From contig UQPD01000098.1 of assembly GCA_900542795.1 (NCBI GenBank), positions 1-9,854 of the forward strand: a stretch of DNA of 9,854 nucleotides, written 5' to 3'. The position numbers were made by a program, and so were the translations under genes. The DNA is from an uncultured Prevotella sp. GTDB lineage: Bacteria; Bacteroidota; Bacteroidia; Bacteroidales; Bacteroidaceae. Positions 1 through 9,600 of this stretch are shown here, one piece after another; within the stretch, counting starts at the first letter, position 1, and each line of letters starts with the position of its first letter. The notes under the pieces were generated by a model. The model did not search any database. It was not told the origin of the DNA and saw nothing but the letters and a program-made list of their open reading frames with translations.

Positions 1-56
1 ACCCAGGGTGTCGCTTCGCTTGCCCTGGGCTAGGCGCTGTTGCCCTTTCAGGGCGC
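1..56. repeat. GC-rich dispersed-repeat fragment with two hairpins
   Basis: Two inverted repeats sit side by side. CCCAGGG at 2-8 pairs perfectly with CCCTGGG at 23-29 around a 14-nt loop, and GCCCT at 42-46 pairs with AGGGC at 50-54 around TTC. No plausible reading frame runs through this stretch. Blocks of this style (ACCCAG start, GCTTCG loop, CCCTTTCAGGG hairpin) resemble the intergenic multicopy elements of Bacteroidota genomes; that is recollection of a general pattern and was not searched here. The window begins at the first base of the element, which fits an assembly break at a multicopy sequence. It could also include the 3' end signal of an upstream gene. Confidence 0.5.
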
Positions 57-94
57 GCACTTGCTAAATCCGAAACTTGAGGTATATATATAAT

Positions 95-123
95 AAGGAG
101 TAGTTCCATGGAATTTACTCCTT
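95..123. promoter_or_regulatory. 29-bp interrupted palindrome in the fimbrillin leader
   Basis: AAGGAGTA at 95-102 is the exact reverse complement of TACTCCTT at 116-123. Between them, TTCCATGGAA at 104-113 is itself a perfect 10-bp palindrome, offset only by one base on the left (103) and two on the right (114-115). The transcript could fold into a long hairpin. The left arm contains AAGGAG, a strong Shine-Dalgarno-like sequence seven bases before an ATG at 108, and folding would hide it. It could be an operator, an RNA switch, or the terminator of an upstream gene, although no T-tract follows the stem. The structure is certain; its role is inferred. Confidence 0.5.
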
Positions 124-128
124 CATCC

Positions 129-159
129 TCCCCCAAAAATCCCCCAAAATCCCCAAAAA
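129..159. repeat. Three phased C-tract/A-tract units before the fimbrillin start
   Basis: Three consecutive units of T, 4-5 C and 4-5 A lie at 129-139, 140-149 and 150-159 (11, 10 and 10 bp). They end 12 bases before the ATG at 172. The A-tracts recur at about one helical turn, which favours intrinsic bending. On the minus strand they read as three runs of 4-5 G separated by ATTTT-type loops, followed by A and GG. The homopolymeric runs could change length by slippage. They may also serve as the A-rich ribosome-loading region common in Bacteroidota, since no Shine-Dalgarno precedes the ATG at 172. Confidence 0.6.
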
Positions 160-171
160 CTAACATTTGCA

Positions 172-1752
172 ATGAAGTCTTCCTTACTTACCTGCTTATC
201 ACTGTTATTGGCTACGCTCAGCATCTGCATGTTGGGCGCATGCAGTGATGTAGCCGTTGAGCAAGCAACCGAAGGCTTTGGAGGCAATGCGGGAGGCAAA
301 TACATTCAAATCAGTGTAACAGCCAACGGACTGCAAACACCCTATGGTAGCAGGGCATCGCGCGCTATGCGTAAAAGCACAACCCCTACACCTCCGAATG
401 GAGGAGAAGACGGCGATGGCACAGAAACAGGTTTTGGTAACGAGTTCGACGTGAAGCAAGTGAGCGTGCTGCTCTATAAAGAGCCCGATAATGTACCCAT
501 TCCTACCAATGGCTTAATCAACATCAGTCGGGAAGAAGCAGAGAAGATACCCGTATGGGTACGTTGCTTCAATACTATGCGCGATGTGCAACTCTCAGGC
601 ACGGGTACCGAAAACATTGTTTACACCACAGGAGCCCAAGAGTTGCCAAAAGAGTTTACAAAAGGCAAATACCGCATTTTGGTCGTGGCAAATAAAGAGT
701 TAGCTTTCTTAAATGGACATTCGTTAGCCGATTTGCGCGATTATGTTTACAACAACGAGCCTTTTAACTATGGCAAGAATGCCGATGGCACAACCAACTA
801 CGACGACCTCAGCAAATGCAGCAACTTTGCCATGGCATCCGTGCAAGAACAACAAATTGTTATAGGCGACGACATAACAGGACATCAAGGCGAAGGCACA
901 GAAAGCAATCCGTATGTACCTATTGGGGGTAGCATTGAATTGGAACGCTTGGCAGCACGCATTGACTTTGCGCAGCAAGAAGAAGCGGGCAAATGCACGT
1001 GGAACGAGGCAGACTCATGTTACGACTATGCCGTAATCAATGATACCACCCATCAGCAAGTAGCCACCTTTAAGTTGACTCACATCTTCCCCTTTAACAT
1101 AACCAAACAAGGTTATGTGTTTAAGCATACCACCACGCTTACAGACACAACCACTTGCAACTATTTGGGTCGTGAAACCGAAACCACAAAAAATGATGGA
1201 GCTTGGATAAAGCACTATGCTTCGAACTATGTGCTCGACCCTAAGACCTTGGTAAAAGGAAGAGCAGATGCCGTATTCGGACAATACTTTGTAACCGAAC
1301 TCCAACAGGCCGTACTTGCCAACTATGCCAAAATACTTTGGGAACGTTGCAAGGTGAAGAGTCCCAACCAAATGCACAAAGAAACAGAAGGCAATAAAAA
1401 ATTCAACATCTTGTGCTACACGGCAGAGAACACCTTGACCATTGAAGCCCAAAAGTCTGAAGATCCCCCAATGGAACACTATACAGCAGGTTTGCGCTTT
1501 TATGGAAAGTACGTAAAGAATGGAGAAGACCCTTCGAATGCCCCTTACATCGCGCTTGATTGGTTCTTGCGTCATTCAGCTCCCGATGGGGGAAAAGACC
1601 TCAACCTTCCGATGTTTTATGGAGTGGTACGCAACAACATCTATCGCGTCTTTATTCAAAGCATTGGTGTGCAACACGAGCAGGTGGAGTTAAAAACGCA
1701 AGTATCTGTGGTGCCATGGGCGCAATATAAGCATTCAGAAATTGTGATGTAA
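172..1752 (+). CDS. Mfa1/FimA-type fimbrillin lipoprotein
   Basis: This 526-residue protein is probably the structural pilin subunit of a Bacteroidales type V fimbria, exported as a lipoprotein and polymerised at the outer surface by donor-strand exchange. The N-terminus is a lipoprotein signal: a hydrophobic run at residues 5-20, then lipobox LGAC with Cys24, followed by SD and more acidic residues. Family-typical stretches follow in order: an N-domain strand FDVKQVSVLLYK (92-103), YRILVVAN (167-174), ERLAARIDF (258-266), DWFLRH (463-468) and VVRNNIYRV (485-493), with PW near the C-terminus (515-516). Mfa1-family proteins carry an equivalent RH...VRNN.Y block near the C-terminus. Arginines 61, 64 and 67 precede a Pro/Gly/Asp-rich linker (about 70-90) and could be a propeptide cleavage zone, as in P. 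gingivalis where an Arg-protease matures pilins; this is inference. The ATG at 172 is chosen because it starts the signal peptide directly. A major versus accessory subunit cannot be decided. Confidence 0.8.
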   Translation: MKSSLLTCLSLLLATLSICMLGACSDVAVEQATEGFGGNAGGKYIQISVTANGLQTPYGSRASRAMRKSTTPTPPNGGEDGDGTETGFGNEFDVKQVSVLLYKEPDNVPIPTNGLINISREEAEKIPVWVRCFNTMRDVQLSGTGTENIVYTTGAQELPKEFTKGKYRILVVANKELAFLNGHSLADLRDYVYNNEPFNYGKNADGTTNYDDLSKCSNFAMASVQEQQIVIGDDITGHQGEGTESNPYVPIGGSIELERLAARIDFAQQEEAGKCTWNEADSCYDYAVINDTTHQQVATFKLTHIFPFNITKQGYVFKHTTTLTDTTTCNYLGRETETTKNDGAWIKHYASNYVLDPKTLVKGRADAVFGQYFVTELQQAVLANYAKILWERCKVKSPNQMHKETEGNKKFNILCYTAENTLTIEAQKSEDPPMEHYTAGLRFYGKYVKNGEDPSNAPYIALDWFLRHSAPDGGKDLNLPMFYGVVRNNIYRVFIQSIGVQHEQVELKTQVSVVPWAQYKHSEIVM

Positions 1753-1756
1753 TGAA

Positions 1757-1777
1757 TAAGTATTAAGTATTAAGTAT
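1757..1777. repeat. Tandem TAAGTAT x3 after the fimbrillin stop
   Basis: Three exact copies of the 7-mer TAAGTAT lie head to tail, beginning four bases after the stop codon at 1750-1752. Each unit brings a TAA. No function is evident; it is a possible slippage site. Confidence 0.85.
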
Positions 1778-1814
1778 TACAAACTATTGAAGCTACGCGA
1801 TGAACGAAGAAGTT

Positions 1815-1861
1815 ATTCATGGAAATTTATGGCTCATTGATGGTCATTTTTGACTAAAAAA
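1815..1861. repeat. 47-bp intergenic direct repeat, copy 1
   Basis: It matches 1930-1976 at 45 of 47 positions, with the two mismatches at 1822 and 1824 and the last 36 positions identical. Within it TGGTCA (1841-1846) can pair with TGACTA (1851-1856) around TTTT, one pair being a G-T wobble. No reading frame of note crosses it. A partial third copy lies inverted at 9818-9838, so this is a dispersed element rather than a local duplication only. Confidence 0.9.
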
Positions 1862-1890
1862 CAGCCCCATCCTATTTCATGCGCCAGCCC

Positions 1891-1906
1891 AACCCCGAAA
1901 GGGGTT
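1891..1906. terminator. Hairpin with GAAA tetraloop, possible transcript end
   Basis: AACCCC (1891-1896) and GGGGTT (1901-1906) form a perfect 6-bp stem closed by the stable tetraloop GAAA. It lies about 140 bp after the fimbrillin stop, between the two 47-bp repeats. Only a mixed ATTTATGG follows rather than a clean T-run, so intrinsic termination is uncertain. It may instead be part of the repeat block, since a similar CCCTTTCAGGG-style hairpin occurs at the window start. Confidence 0.35.
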
Positions 1907-1929
1907 ATTTATGGATATTCAAAAAAATA

Positions 1930-1976
1930 ATTCATGAACATTTATGGCTCATTGATGGTCATTTTTGACTAAAAAA
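1930..1976. repeat. 47-bp intergenic direct repeat, copy 2
   Basis: Second copy of the element at 1815-1861, same orientation, offset by 115 bp. It differs at 1937 and 1939 and runs into an A-tract (1971-1978). It lies just upstream of the candidate promoter for the downstream gene pair. Confidence 0.9.
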
Positions 1977-1984
1977 AATAACTT

Positions 1985-2021
1985 GCACAGCTTTTGATAA
2001 AGCTTGCTATCATTAAGTTTT
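1985..2021 (+). promoter_or_regulatory. Candidate promoter and hairpin before the downstream gene pair
   Basis: TTTG at 1993-1996 and TAAGTTTT at 2014-2021 loosely resemble the Bacteroidota housekeeping promoter (-33 TTTG, -7 TAnnTTTG), with one mismatch in the second box and a 17-bp gap that is a little short. Overlapping it is an inverted repeat: GCA (1985-1987), a bulged C, AGCTTT (1989-1994), loop TGAT, AAAGCT (1999-2004), TGC (2005-2007). The hairpin could be an operator. The position, 30-60 bp before the ATG at 2052, is sensible, but the match is weak. Confidence 0.3.
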
Positions 2022-2051
2022 TTGCACTTAACACGAAAATTAAATTCCGAA

Positions 2052-3620
2052 ATGGATAAGCCGAAACATACAATTCCTTTTTATAACATGGGGCAGCGGT
2101 TGGCTCGTATTGCCGTTTGTCAACAACAGGTATTGCGCCTCAGCAGCATGTTGGTGCTGTTGGGGTGTGCTCTTATGGGTGTAATAGGTTGTAGTAACGA
2201 TGAACTTCCCGACACGGAACAACCCGATGCGTCTCCTCAGCCCATTACGATTCGGTTAGATGTTGCAGCCTTGCCGAGCCTCAATGCCCACAATTCGCGT
2301 AGTTGGCAATACGCAACAGGAAATGTGGCAGGCGAAAATATCCAAAGTGCATTTACCTTGATGTTCGATGACAAATTCAATATTGAACGTATTTTGGTGT
2401 TGCGTGCGGATAATAAGGAAAAAGACTTGAAAACTGCGAGAATGATAGATGAGGCTAATCCATCCGATACGACTGGATTGTTTAGAACCACCACAGGCGA
2501 AAAGAGTTTCCTTACCTTTGTCAATATTCCGCGTAACGAAGTTGAGGCTGCTTATGCTAAAAAGCTTAACCATACAAACCCTGACCTTAACTTTAAGTTT
2601 AAGGTAGGCGAATCGTTTGCCAGCGATGACGCTCGCACTGCATTGAGCGAAATGTCCATTCCAATATGTGCCAGTGAATTCAATAAAACATCTTCTTCTC
2701 AAAAAACGCATGGCATCCCCATGACAGGTTGGCACAAAGCCATGTTAACCTACCGAACGCACAATCTTCGTACTTTTACGGTATATGCCTTGCGCATGTT
2801 GTCGAAGTTGCAGTTCGATTTTACCAATAAACTCGGACAAAAGGTTAAGATAAACAGCATAGAGGTGGACCGTTTAACAGACGATGCAACAGCAACCAAC
2901 GGAAATGTAAAACCTTTTCCGCATCCTGCCACACCTTTGGGACCAACCGACTTGACTGTTACCGTTAAACCCAGTTTGTTGGCTACAGCCACACAAAGTC
3001 CTAAAAAATTTACTGTAAATAATAGTGAAATAGAACCAGGGCAAAAAGCCAGTTGCTCTTTCTATGTCAACGAAACCGATGTGCCTAACAACGTATTCCA
3101 TCAGTTTACCCTCAAGCTCAATCTTACCTTAGCCGATGGCACAACGCAACAAGTACGCTATGCGTTGGTAAGCAACGAGTCGAACGAGTGGAACTATATA
3201 GCTCGCAACGACTGGCGCATCATCCCCATAGTGTTGCAAGATTATAAACTCGAATTGGTTCCGCAAGACTTTCCGCCCATTGGCGTCTTGCCTGCAGCGG
3301 TTAAGAGTGAAAACGACGTATTCACCTGTATCTTCCATGCTTCGGGCGACTTCCACCTTAAGCCTCAGTTGGTGCAATACTCCACAGGCAAGGTGGTGCA
3401 GACCTGGGAAAAGAGCGAACCTTTGTTCGAGACCCTCACTCCGAACGATGCTTTATACAGCGAAAAGCCTGATTGGTCAGCCTTAGAAGGTTGCATCCAT
3501 GGTAGCTTTGCCTCCAATCAAACAGGACAATCAGTCCATACCCTTACCCTAAAGTGTCAGCCTAAGGGTGGGGTAGAACGTCTTTATATAGTACCCGTAA
3601 TCATAGATAAACAAGAATGA
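2052..3620 (+). CDS. Fimbrial anchor/accessory-like lipoprotein (FimB/Mfa2-like with C-terminal extension)
   Basis: This 522-residue protein is probably a surface lipoprotein that anchors, caps or decorates the fimbria. The lipobox VIGC (Cys47) follows a hydrophobic run at 33-45, and Cys47 is followed by SNDE, which resembles the Bacteroidota lipoprotein surface-export signal. Features of the FimA/FimB/Mfa fold are visible: SAFTLMFDDKFNIERILVL near residues 83-101, PMTGW (223-227), LRMLSKLQFDF (247-257), comparable to the L.R..AK strand of these families, and IARNDWRIIPIVL (383-395), comparable to the RN..Y strand. About 110 further residues follow that I cannot assign; FimB and Mfa2 are nearer 300-325 residues. 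An in-frame TTG at 2004 would extend the protein by 16 residues, but it lies within the candidate promoter and adds nothing to the signal. ATG 2052 leaves a long n-region, and ATG 2088 (Cys at 35) is also possible. The stop overlaps the next start by ATGA, which implies coupled translation. Anchor versus minor pilin is unresolved. Confidence 0.7.
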   Translation: MDKPKHTIPFYNMGQRLARIAVCQQQVLRLSSMLVLLGCALMGVIGCSNDELPDTEQPDASPQPITIRLDVAALPSLNAHNSRSWQYATGNVAGENIQSAFTLMFDDKFNIERILVLRADNKEKDLKTARMIDEANPSDTTGLFRTTTGEKSFLTFVNIPRNEVEAAYAKKLNHTNPDLNFKFKVGESFASDDARTALSEMSIPICASEFNKTSSSQKTHGIPMTGWHKAMLTYRTHNLRTFTVYALRMLSKLQFDFTNKLGQKVKINSIEVDRLTDDATATNGNVKPFPHPATPLGPTDLTVTVKPSLLATATQSPKKFTVNNSEIEPGQKASCSFYVNETDVPNNVFHQFTLKLNLTLADGTTQQVRYALVSNESNEWNYIARNDWRIIPIVLQDYKLELVPQDFPPIGVLPAAVKSENDVFTCIFHASGDFHLKPQLVQYSTGKVVQTWEKSEPLFETLTPNDALYSEKPDWSALEGCIHGSFASNQTGQSVHTLTLKCQPKGGVERLYIVPVIIDKQE

Positions 3621-6600
3621 TGATGTGTAGAAACCTACCTAAATATACGCTAATAGAACGTCTTGCCCTAATGGTAAAGGCATGGGTGTGCGCAGTGTGC
3701 CTGGGGTGCAGTGTGCAAACTGTTTGTGCCGATGAGTTTGTGGTGAATGAGAAGATTATGGGGCAGTTGTCAAGAGAGAATGTAGCAACTACGGCAACCA
3801 GTCAAACATGCGAAATACCTACAATAAAATTCCTTGGGGAAAGTAATGTAAGTACCTATTGTCGTTTGGTTTTGTTTGATGCCAAAACTCAAAAGCCCTT
3901 ATACGAATTATCGAAAACTTGTTTTACATACGAAAATCCATATAATTGGTTGTTTCAACAGACCGATAAAGGATTGATTCTTTTTCCGCGTTGGAATGGT
4001 ACAAGTTATCCTAAAAATGTAACCCTAAAAAAACCAGCGGGTTATAGTTGGGCAGACATTTATGTGGGTATGTATTATCTCAAATTAAATGGCCCTGCTT
4101 ATGATAAAGCTGAGGAAAGAGCAATAGCCAAGAGATACGGCATCAATGGTAAGATAGATAGTATACCCTCTATAACTTCAGACCCTACGATTTGGAATGG
4201 ATTTAAGGCATACTGCCCAACCAAAGACAATGGTGCTACGTTTAAAAACACCTATATGCCGTATGAAGGTGTTTCGCAGAAAGTAGGTGATTTTGAAACC
4301 AATGCCGATGGCGTAAAACGTCAAGGAACCTATACTTGGGAATATACTTATTATGTTCCGCGTAGAGCTGGTGAAATGGTAACGCTCAAAGCTCCTGTCG
4401 CGAATGGTGCAAGTGGTGGTTCAGACATTGATTATTCAGCCTATTGGCGTTGGTATGACAACAATACCTATCGTGCCAATGATAGAATCTCTAAGCCTTG
4501 GGGAAGTTTATTGAAACAAACCTATGTTGATGAGAATGAAAAATCTGTAGGTTTAACCTACAGTTCGACTAGCTATAAATATCCTACTTACGACAATATG
4601 GCATCGGTGGAATATACTGTGCCAGACAATTTTGTAGATTGGCAAGGGGATGACATTGCAGCTGATGCAAGTCGTTATACAGACTTCGGTTCTTTGGGTT
4701 CAAATTTTTGGCGTGAACCTACCTTGTCAATGCGCTATATATTTCATGTGCGTCCTGCCGATGAGATTGCCGAAAATATCAAGAAGGCAATTATGAATGT
4801 AGAGGTATATGAGGATCATGGCTCTATTGCTATTCCGTTGAAGAAGGATGGGAATTCTTATAGTAAAAATGCCCACAATACCTTGCGACTTGATTTGCGT
4901 GGCATCAATAACTATTGGTTCTATCCTTTTAGTACAAACGATATTAAGAACAATCCCTCTGCATCGCAGTTTGAGTCGGGAATCAGACAATGCAGTTCCA
5001 TTTCGTGGGTAGCGATGACAACCGTAAATGGCAAAGTTTATAGAAAAGACATTGCTCTGAACCAATCCAATCCAGGTGACGATAAATATGCTACATACGA
5101 CCTTCTTCCTAACGATGTAGTAGGAACCTATACGATGGTAGCCGATCCGAAAATTACGTATGAGTTAGATTCTTTGGAAACGGGTCGTCAGTATACCATT
5201 ATGGTTTATGCCAATAGCAACGATGGTAAAAGCAGTCCTATTGCACGTTTTGATTGTTACTATGTATGGCAGTCTGAACCAGAACTCGAAAGTCTGCTTA
5301 GTGAACATCGCCAACCCGAAATCTTGAAGGATAAATACACTCAGATTGGTTGGGTGAATTTTGATGACTTTGCGGGGATGAACGACAATATTCCTACGGT
5401 GGACTATCAATATGGTAATCCCTATAGCAACCATTATGATGGTGCGCACAATTGGAACCAAGCCTTTTATGGTACGGTTTATCCACAATTGATACAGATG
5501 GATTGTGCATTTGGGAATACAACAAAATATATACCTTTTCATGGTGACTATATTTTAATTAAAACTGCAAACCTCAAGGGGGTTTCAGTAAAAAATGTAA
5601 ATGGTTATGATTGGGCGTATGGTGATTCACCCACGCTTTATGATCGTACCTATTATACCTCTGGTGGAACACGTTGTGGCTATTTCCTTTTTGTGGATGC
5701 AGCCGATGAACCGCGCCCCATTGCTACACTCGACTTTGAAGCACGCCTCTGTACGGGAGCAACCTTGATGTTTACGGCTAATATTGCCAACTTAACAGCC
5801 AAAGCTAATGATGTTGAAGATCCTCAGTTGCTCTTTAAACTCTATGGCTATAAAACCGATGCAAATGGTAAGGTGATAGAAAAAAAACTTATTCAGTCTT
5901 TTGCTTCGGGTGATTTTAAAACCTATGGATCTAAAGAATTGGGTGTATGGTACCAAGTTTTTGCCAAGAGTTTTGTGCACCAAGGATTAGGCGTAGATGA
6001 GTTTAGTCATTATAATGTAACCATTGAGAATTCCTGTAAGTCAACTCGAGGTGCTGACTATGCCGTAGACGATATTCGTTTTTATGTGGCAAACGACCAA
6101 GTGGAGATACTCCAAACTTCGGACGCAGATAATTATTGCAATAACAAAGACCATGGTGCCTATTTAAAGTTGCGCACAGACTACAATATGACGCGCACCT
6201 TCCTCAAGGTAAACGAGGGTTCCAAGCCTTTGTTCTATCGTCTCTGCGAAGAAGGAGGAAAACCTTGTAACACAAAATACCCTCAGGATAAAGGACCTAA
6301 TCCTAAGCGTGAGGAAAAGATGGATAAGGATAGCTTGCCTTATGGCGTTGTGTGGATTAGTACCAATGAGAAGGAGGACGAAAAGTTAGTAGAGGCTGAC
6401 CCCTATGGTTATCTCAGCTTGATTTTGGCAGATGCTTTCTTCAACCTCGACCTCAATAAGACGTATTACGTCAGTGTGGCATTGCCACACATAGCACGTT
6501 ACAATGAAACAGATGGTACGCCCATCTATGAACCCGATATTTGGGGCGAGCCTAAAGCTCCTTGCTCTATTTATTCTAAATCGATAAATATTCGCAACAA

Positions 6601-9600
6601 GAATATAAAAATTACTTCGAACACTGGAGGCACCAGCTTGACTTACTCAAGTGAGTGCGGAAAGAATGAAATAGATGTGGACTTGAAAGTGCAACTTCGT
6701 GTGCCTGATGCTAAGTATGGTATAGAAAAGGATATTCCTTGGAAGTTCGACTTTGTAATTGGTTCGGAAAAGGCATTTAACGATGCTTGTTCTCAACGCA
6801 ATCTGCTTCAAGCCATTGAACACTTCCGCACTACGTATCCCAATGCAACAGTGTTTGATGCGACTACGCATGTAGCTACAGGCATATTCTCGCAACCAGA
6901 TTATAAAACGCTTGTGCATTATACCTCCCAAAGCACAACAGAGATTCCTGACCCAACAAAATCAGACAAATTGATTGTGGTGCTTAGCAAATCAGATGAG
7001 TATAAAGCCAATTTGAAAATGGTGGAGAAGAATGACGTGAACGTCAACTTCTACTTTATTTCAGTGCCAGGCGAATATAAAGATAAGGATGGACAGATAT
7101 ACACCATTTGTAGCTCGGCGATGAAAGAGAAGGTAACCTTTACCTACGAATCGCCTGTGGTGCAAATGGGAGACCCCAAAGTAACTTATCCCGAAACGTG
7201 GAACAATTCGGCAAGGGAATATCGCTTGGGTTTGAAGCAGGCAAACAATCTGAAAACTGGTACACGCTTGCGCCTTCCTATCCACGATTACCGCGATGCC
7301 TTCTATCATCAACCCGGACACAGCTATGGCGGAGCCTCACGCAATAATTTGATTGTGGAACAACCCGATGCAAAGGGCAATGCCGTGAAAGGTTGTGTAC
7401 GTTTGGTAGCTACGAACGACCCCACGGTTAACAAAGAATGGTTGCAAGTAGGTACGGTTAAGGGTGTAGCCTGGGGTGCCAAGGTGGGTGAAGTGAAGAA
7501 TGATAGTTTTAACATTACAAAGACCGATCAGTCGCTTGTCATCGATTTCAGTAAGCATACTGAAACCTTGCATTTAGACAATGATGTGACAAAAACGAAC
7601 GTTACAGCCGACATCGAATTTCACGAAGGCTACTCTTACACCTTTAGTGTGGTTTATCACGATGCAACGCTCAGTATCAAAAACGATAACAATACCATTT
7701 GTTATGGTACCACCCTCTTCACGCTCAACATCGTGCCAGAGTATGTTACTTGGAAAGGTAGCCTGTCATCGAATACCAATTGGAATAACGATGGCAACTG
7801 GGCGCGTTCAACAAAGGCAGAGTTGCATAAAAATGCACAAAGCACGGATGGGTATGTAGACTATGACGGTAGCAATGGTTTGCAATCCGCTCCTGGTGAA
7901 GACCCCAGTACAACCCCTCAGACATTTGTGCCGATGCGTTTTACCAAGGTAACCATTCTGCCTCACACCCTGATACCGCAGTTGGGTAGTTACAGCTACG
8001 ACCAACGTCAAGGCATCCTCACAGCCGAGTCCTTGCTGAACCCCATGTTGAGCGAGGCTACCAAGGATATCAACTATAACTTGATGCTCAAAATAGAGCC
8101 AACCATTGAAGATGGTGTGTCTTATTACGACTGTGAGAACTTCTATGCCAATATGTGTCAGGACGTGTACTTTGCTTCGACCGACCCTGATGATGCAACC
8201 CAAAATGAAGAAGTAAAGGGAGAGTTGCGTAACCAGCACTATCTGAGTTACCAAAAGGCTTGGGTGGACTTTGCTTTGCCTACCGACCGGTGGAGCATGT
8301 TTACCGTGCCACTTCACAATGTGTATGCAGGCGACTTCTATCTGCCTTATGCCACAGGTAAACAAAACACGGAGGCATTCCAACCCATAAAATTTGGTGA
8401 GGGTAACGGAGCATACGACCGCGTAAAATATTCCGTTTACCAACGCACTTGGTTCGATACGAATCCTCAGGTTGTTGCAGCTGATAACAATGGTAACTAT
8501 GGTGCAGCGGTAAACTATGATGAAAACAATACCGAAGTGGAGTATGTTACTTCAGAGTGGAGCCATGCCTTTAACGATGTGCAACATGCTTACGAAAAGG
8601 GATTGGGTTATTCTGTTTATCCTGAACCGAACGAAACCAGTGCTAAAAACACGCATTGGGCACTCTTCCGTTTGCCTAAGGATGATGCAACTTTCGACTA
8701 TTACGAACGTGGTAAGAACGGAAAGCAGAAAACATCAGCTAGGGTAGACCGTTCGAAAAATGGATTGTTGTTGACCAATAACAATAAGGATGATAACCCC
8801 ATGACTTTGAATGGTGTGATTGAGGTGAAGCCCGATGCTTTGCACCAACGAGGTGACTATTACTTAATAGGTAATCCTTACATGGCAACCATCGACATGC
8901 AGTTGTTCTTTAAGGACAATCCCAATCTGTATGCTAAATACTGGATATTGGAAGGTAGGGAACTCAAAGCCTATGGCAACGATGGAACGGACAACTTAGG
9001 CAGTGTGGCTCCCATGCAGGCTTTCTTTGTGAAGGCTTCAACGGGAGGTGTGTTGTTAGGCAACATTGTTTTCCGTCCTTCGCAGTGCATCACAATGTTT
9101 AATACTAACACCAAGGTCAATCGGCGACACACTGCGCTTACGTTGCATGCACGTCATGCGCAAGGCGTGTCAACAGCTCGCGTGTTGACCGACGATGCAG
9201 CCAATAACGACTTTGACGATAGTGAAGATGTAGAGGTTATCTTTGACCATGAATTGGTGAAGGCTCCACAGATTTACACCGTGTCGGGCAATCGTGCTGC
9301 AGCCATTAACCACCTCACCAGTTTGCGCAATGTGCCTTTAGGGGTTGAGGCTGAGACCGACGAGGAAGTGGCGTTTAGTGTGAGTGGCACAAACTTGTTG
9401 CCAGCTCCGCTCTATCTCTTGGATGCGAAGACCAACCAATACACTTTGCTTACCGACTCTGTAAAGGTGATGCTCCAACCGAACCAAGTGGGGCGTTATT
9501 TCCTTACTTCGAACATGAGTGAGGCAAATCCGGTGCAAACAGACTTGCGTTGTTATTCGGTTCATGCAGGTATGGTGGTTGCGGCAACTACCGAGGGTGA

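Noticed and set aside
77..94. TATAAT at 89-94 with TTGAGG at 77-82 as a sigma-70 promoter
   Set aside because: The spacing is only six bases, and Bacteroidota use a different consensus (TTTG and TAnnTTTG). An AT-dinucleotide run gives this match by chance.
1015..1575. Minus-strand open frame of 186 codons
   Set aside because: It is antisense to the fimbrillin across its conserved C-terminal half. It has no start signal or recognisable domain, so it is a shadow frame.
1815..1976. Possible minimal CRISPR array from the two 47-bp repeats
   Set aside because: There are only two copies, the repeat is too long and the interval of 68 bp contains its own hairpin; the third copy is inverted and kilobases away. 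No cas gene is present.
2004..2051. TTG-initiated extension of the second lipoprotein
   Set aside because: The extra 16 residues lengthen an already long n-region, overlap the hairpin and candidate promoter, and have no ribosome-binding support. The ATG at 2052 is preferred.
7808..8443. Minus-strand open frame of 211 codons
   Set aside because: It lies wholly inside the giant gene, whose frame has a signal peptide, recognisable motifs and a sorting domain. The antisense frame shows no family features.
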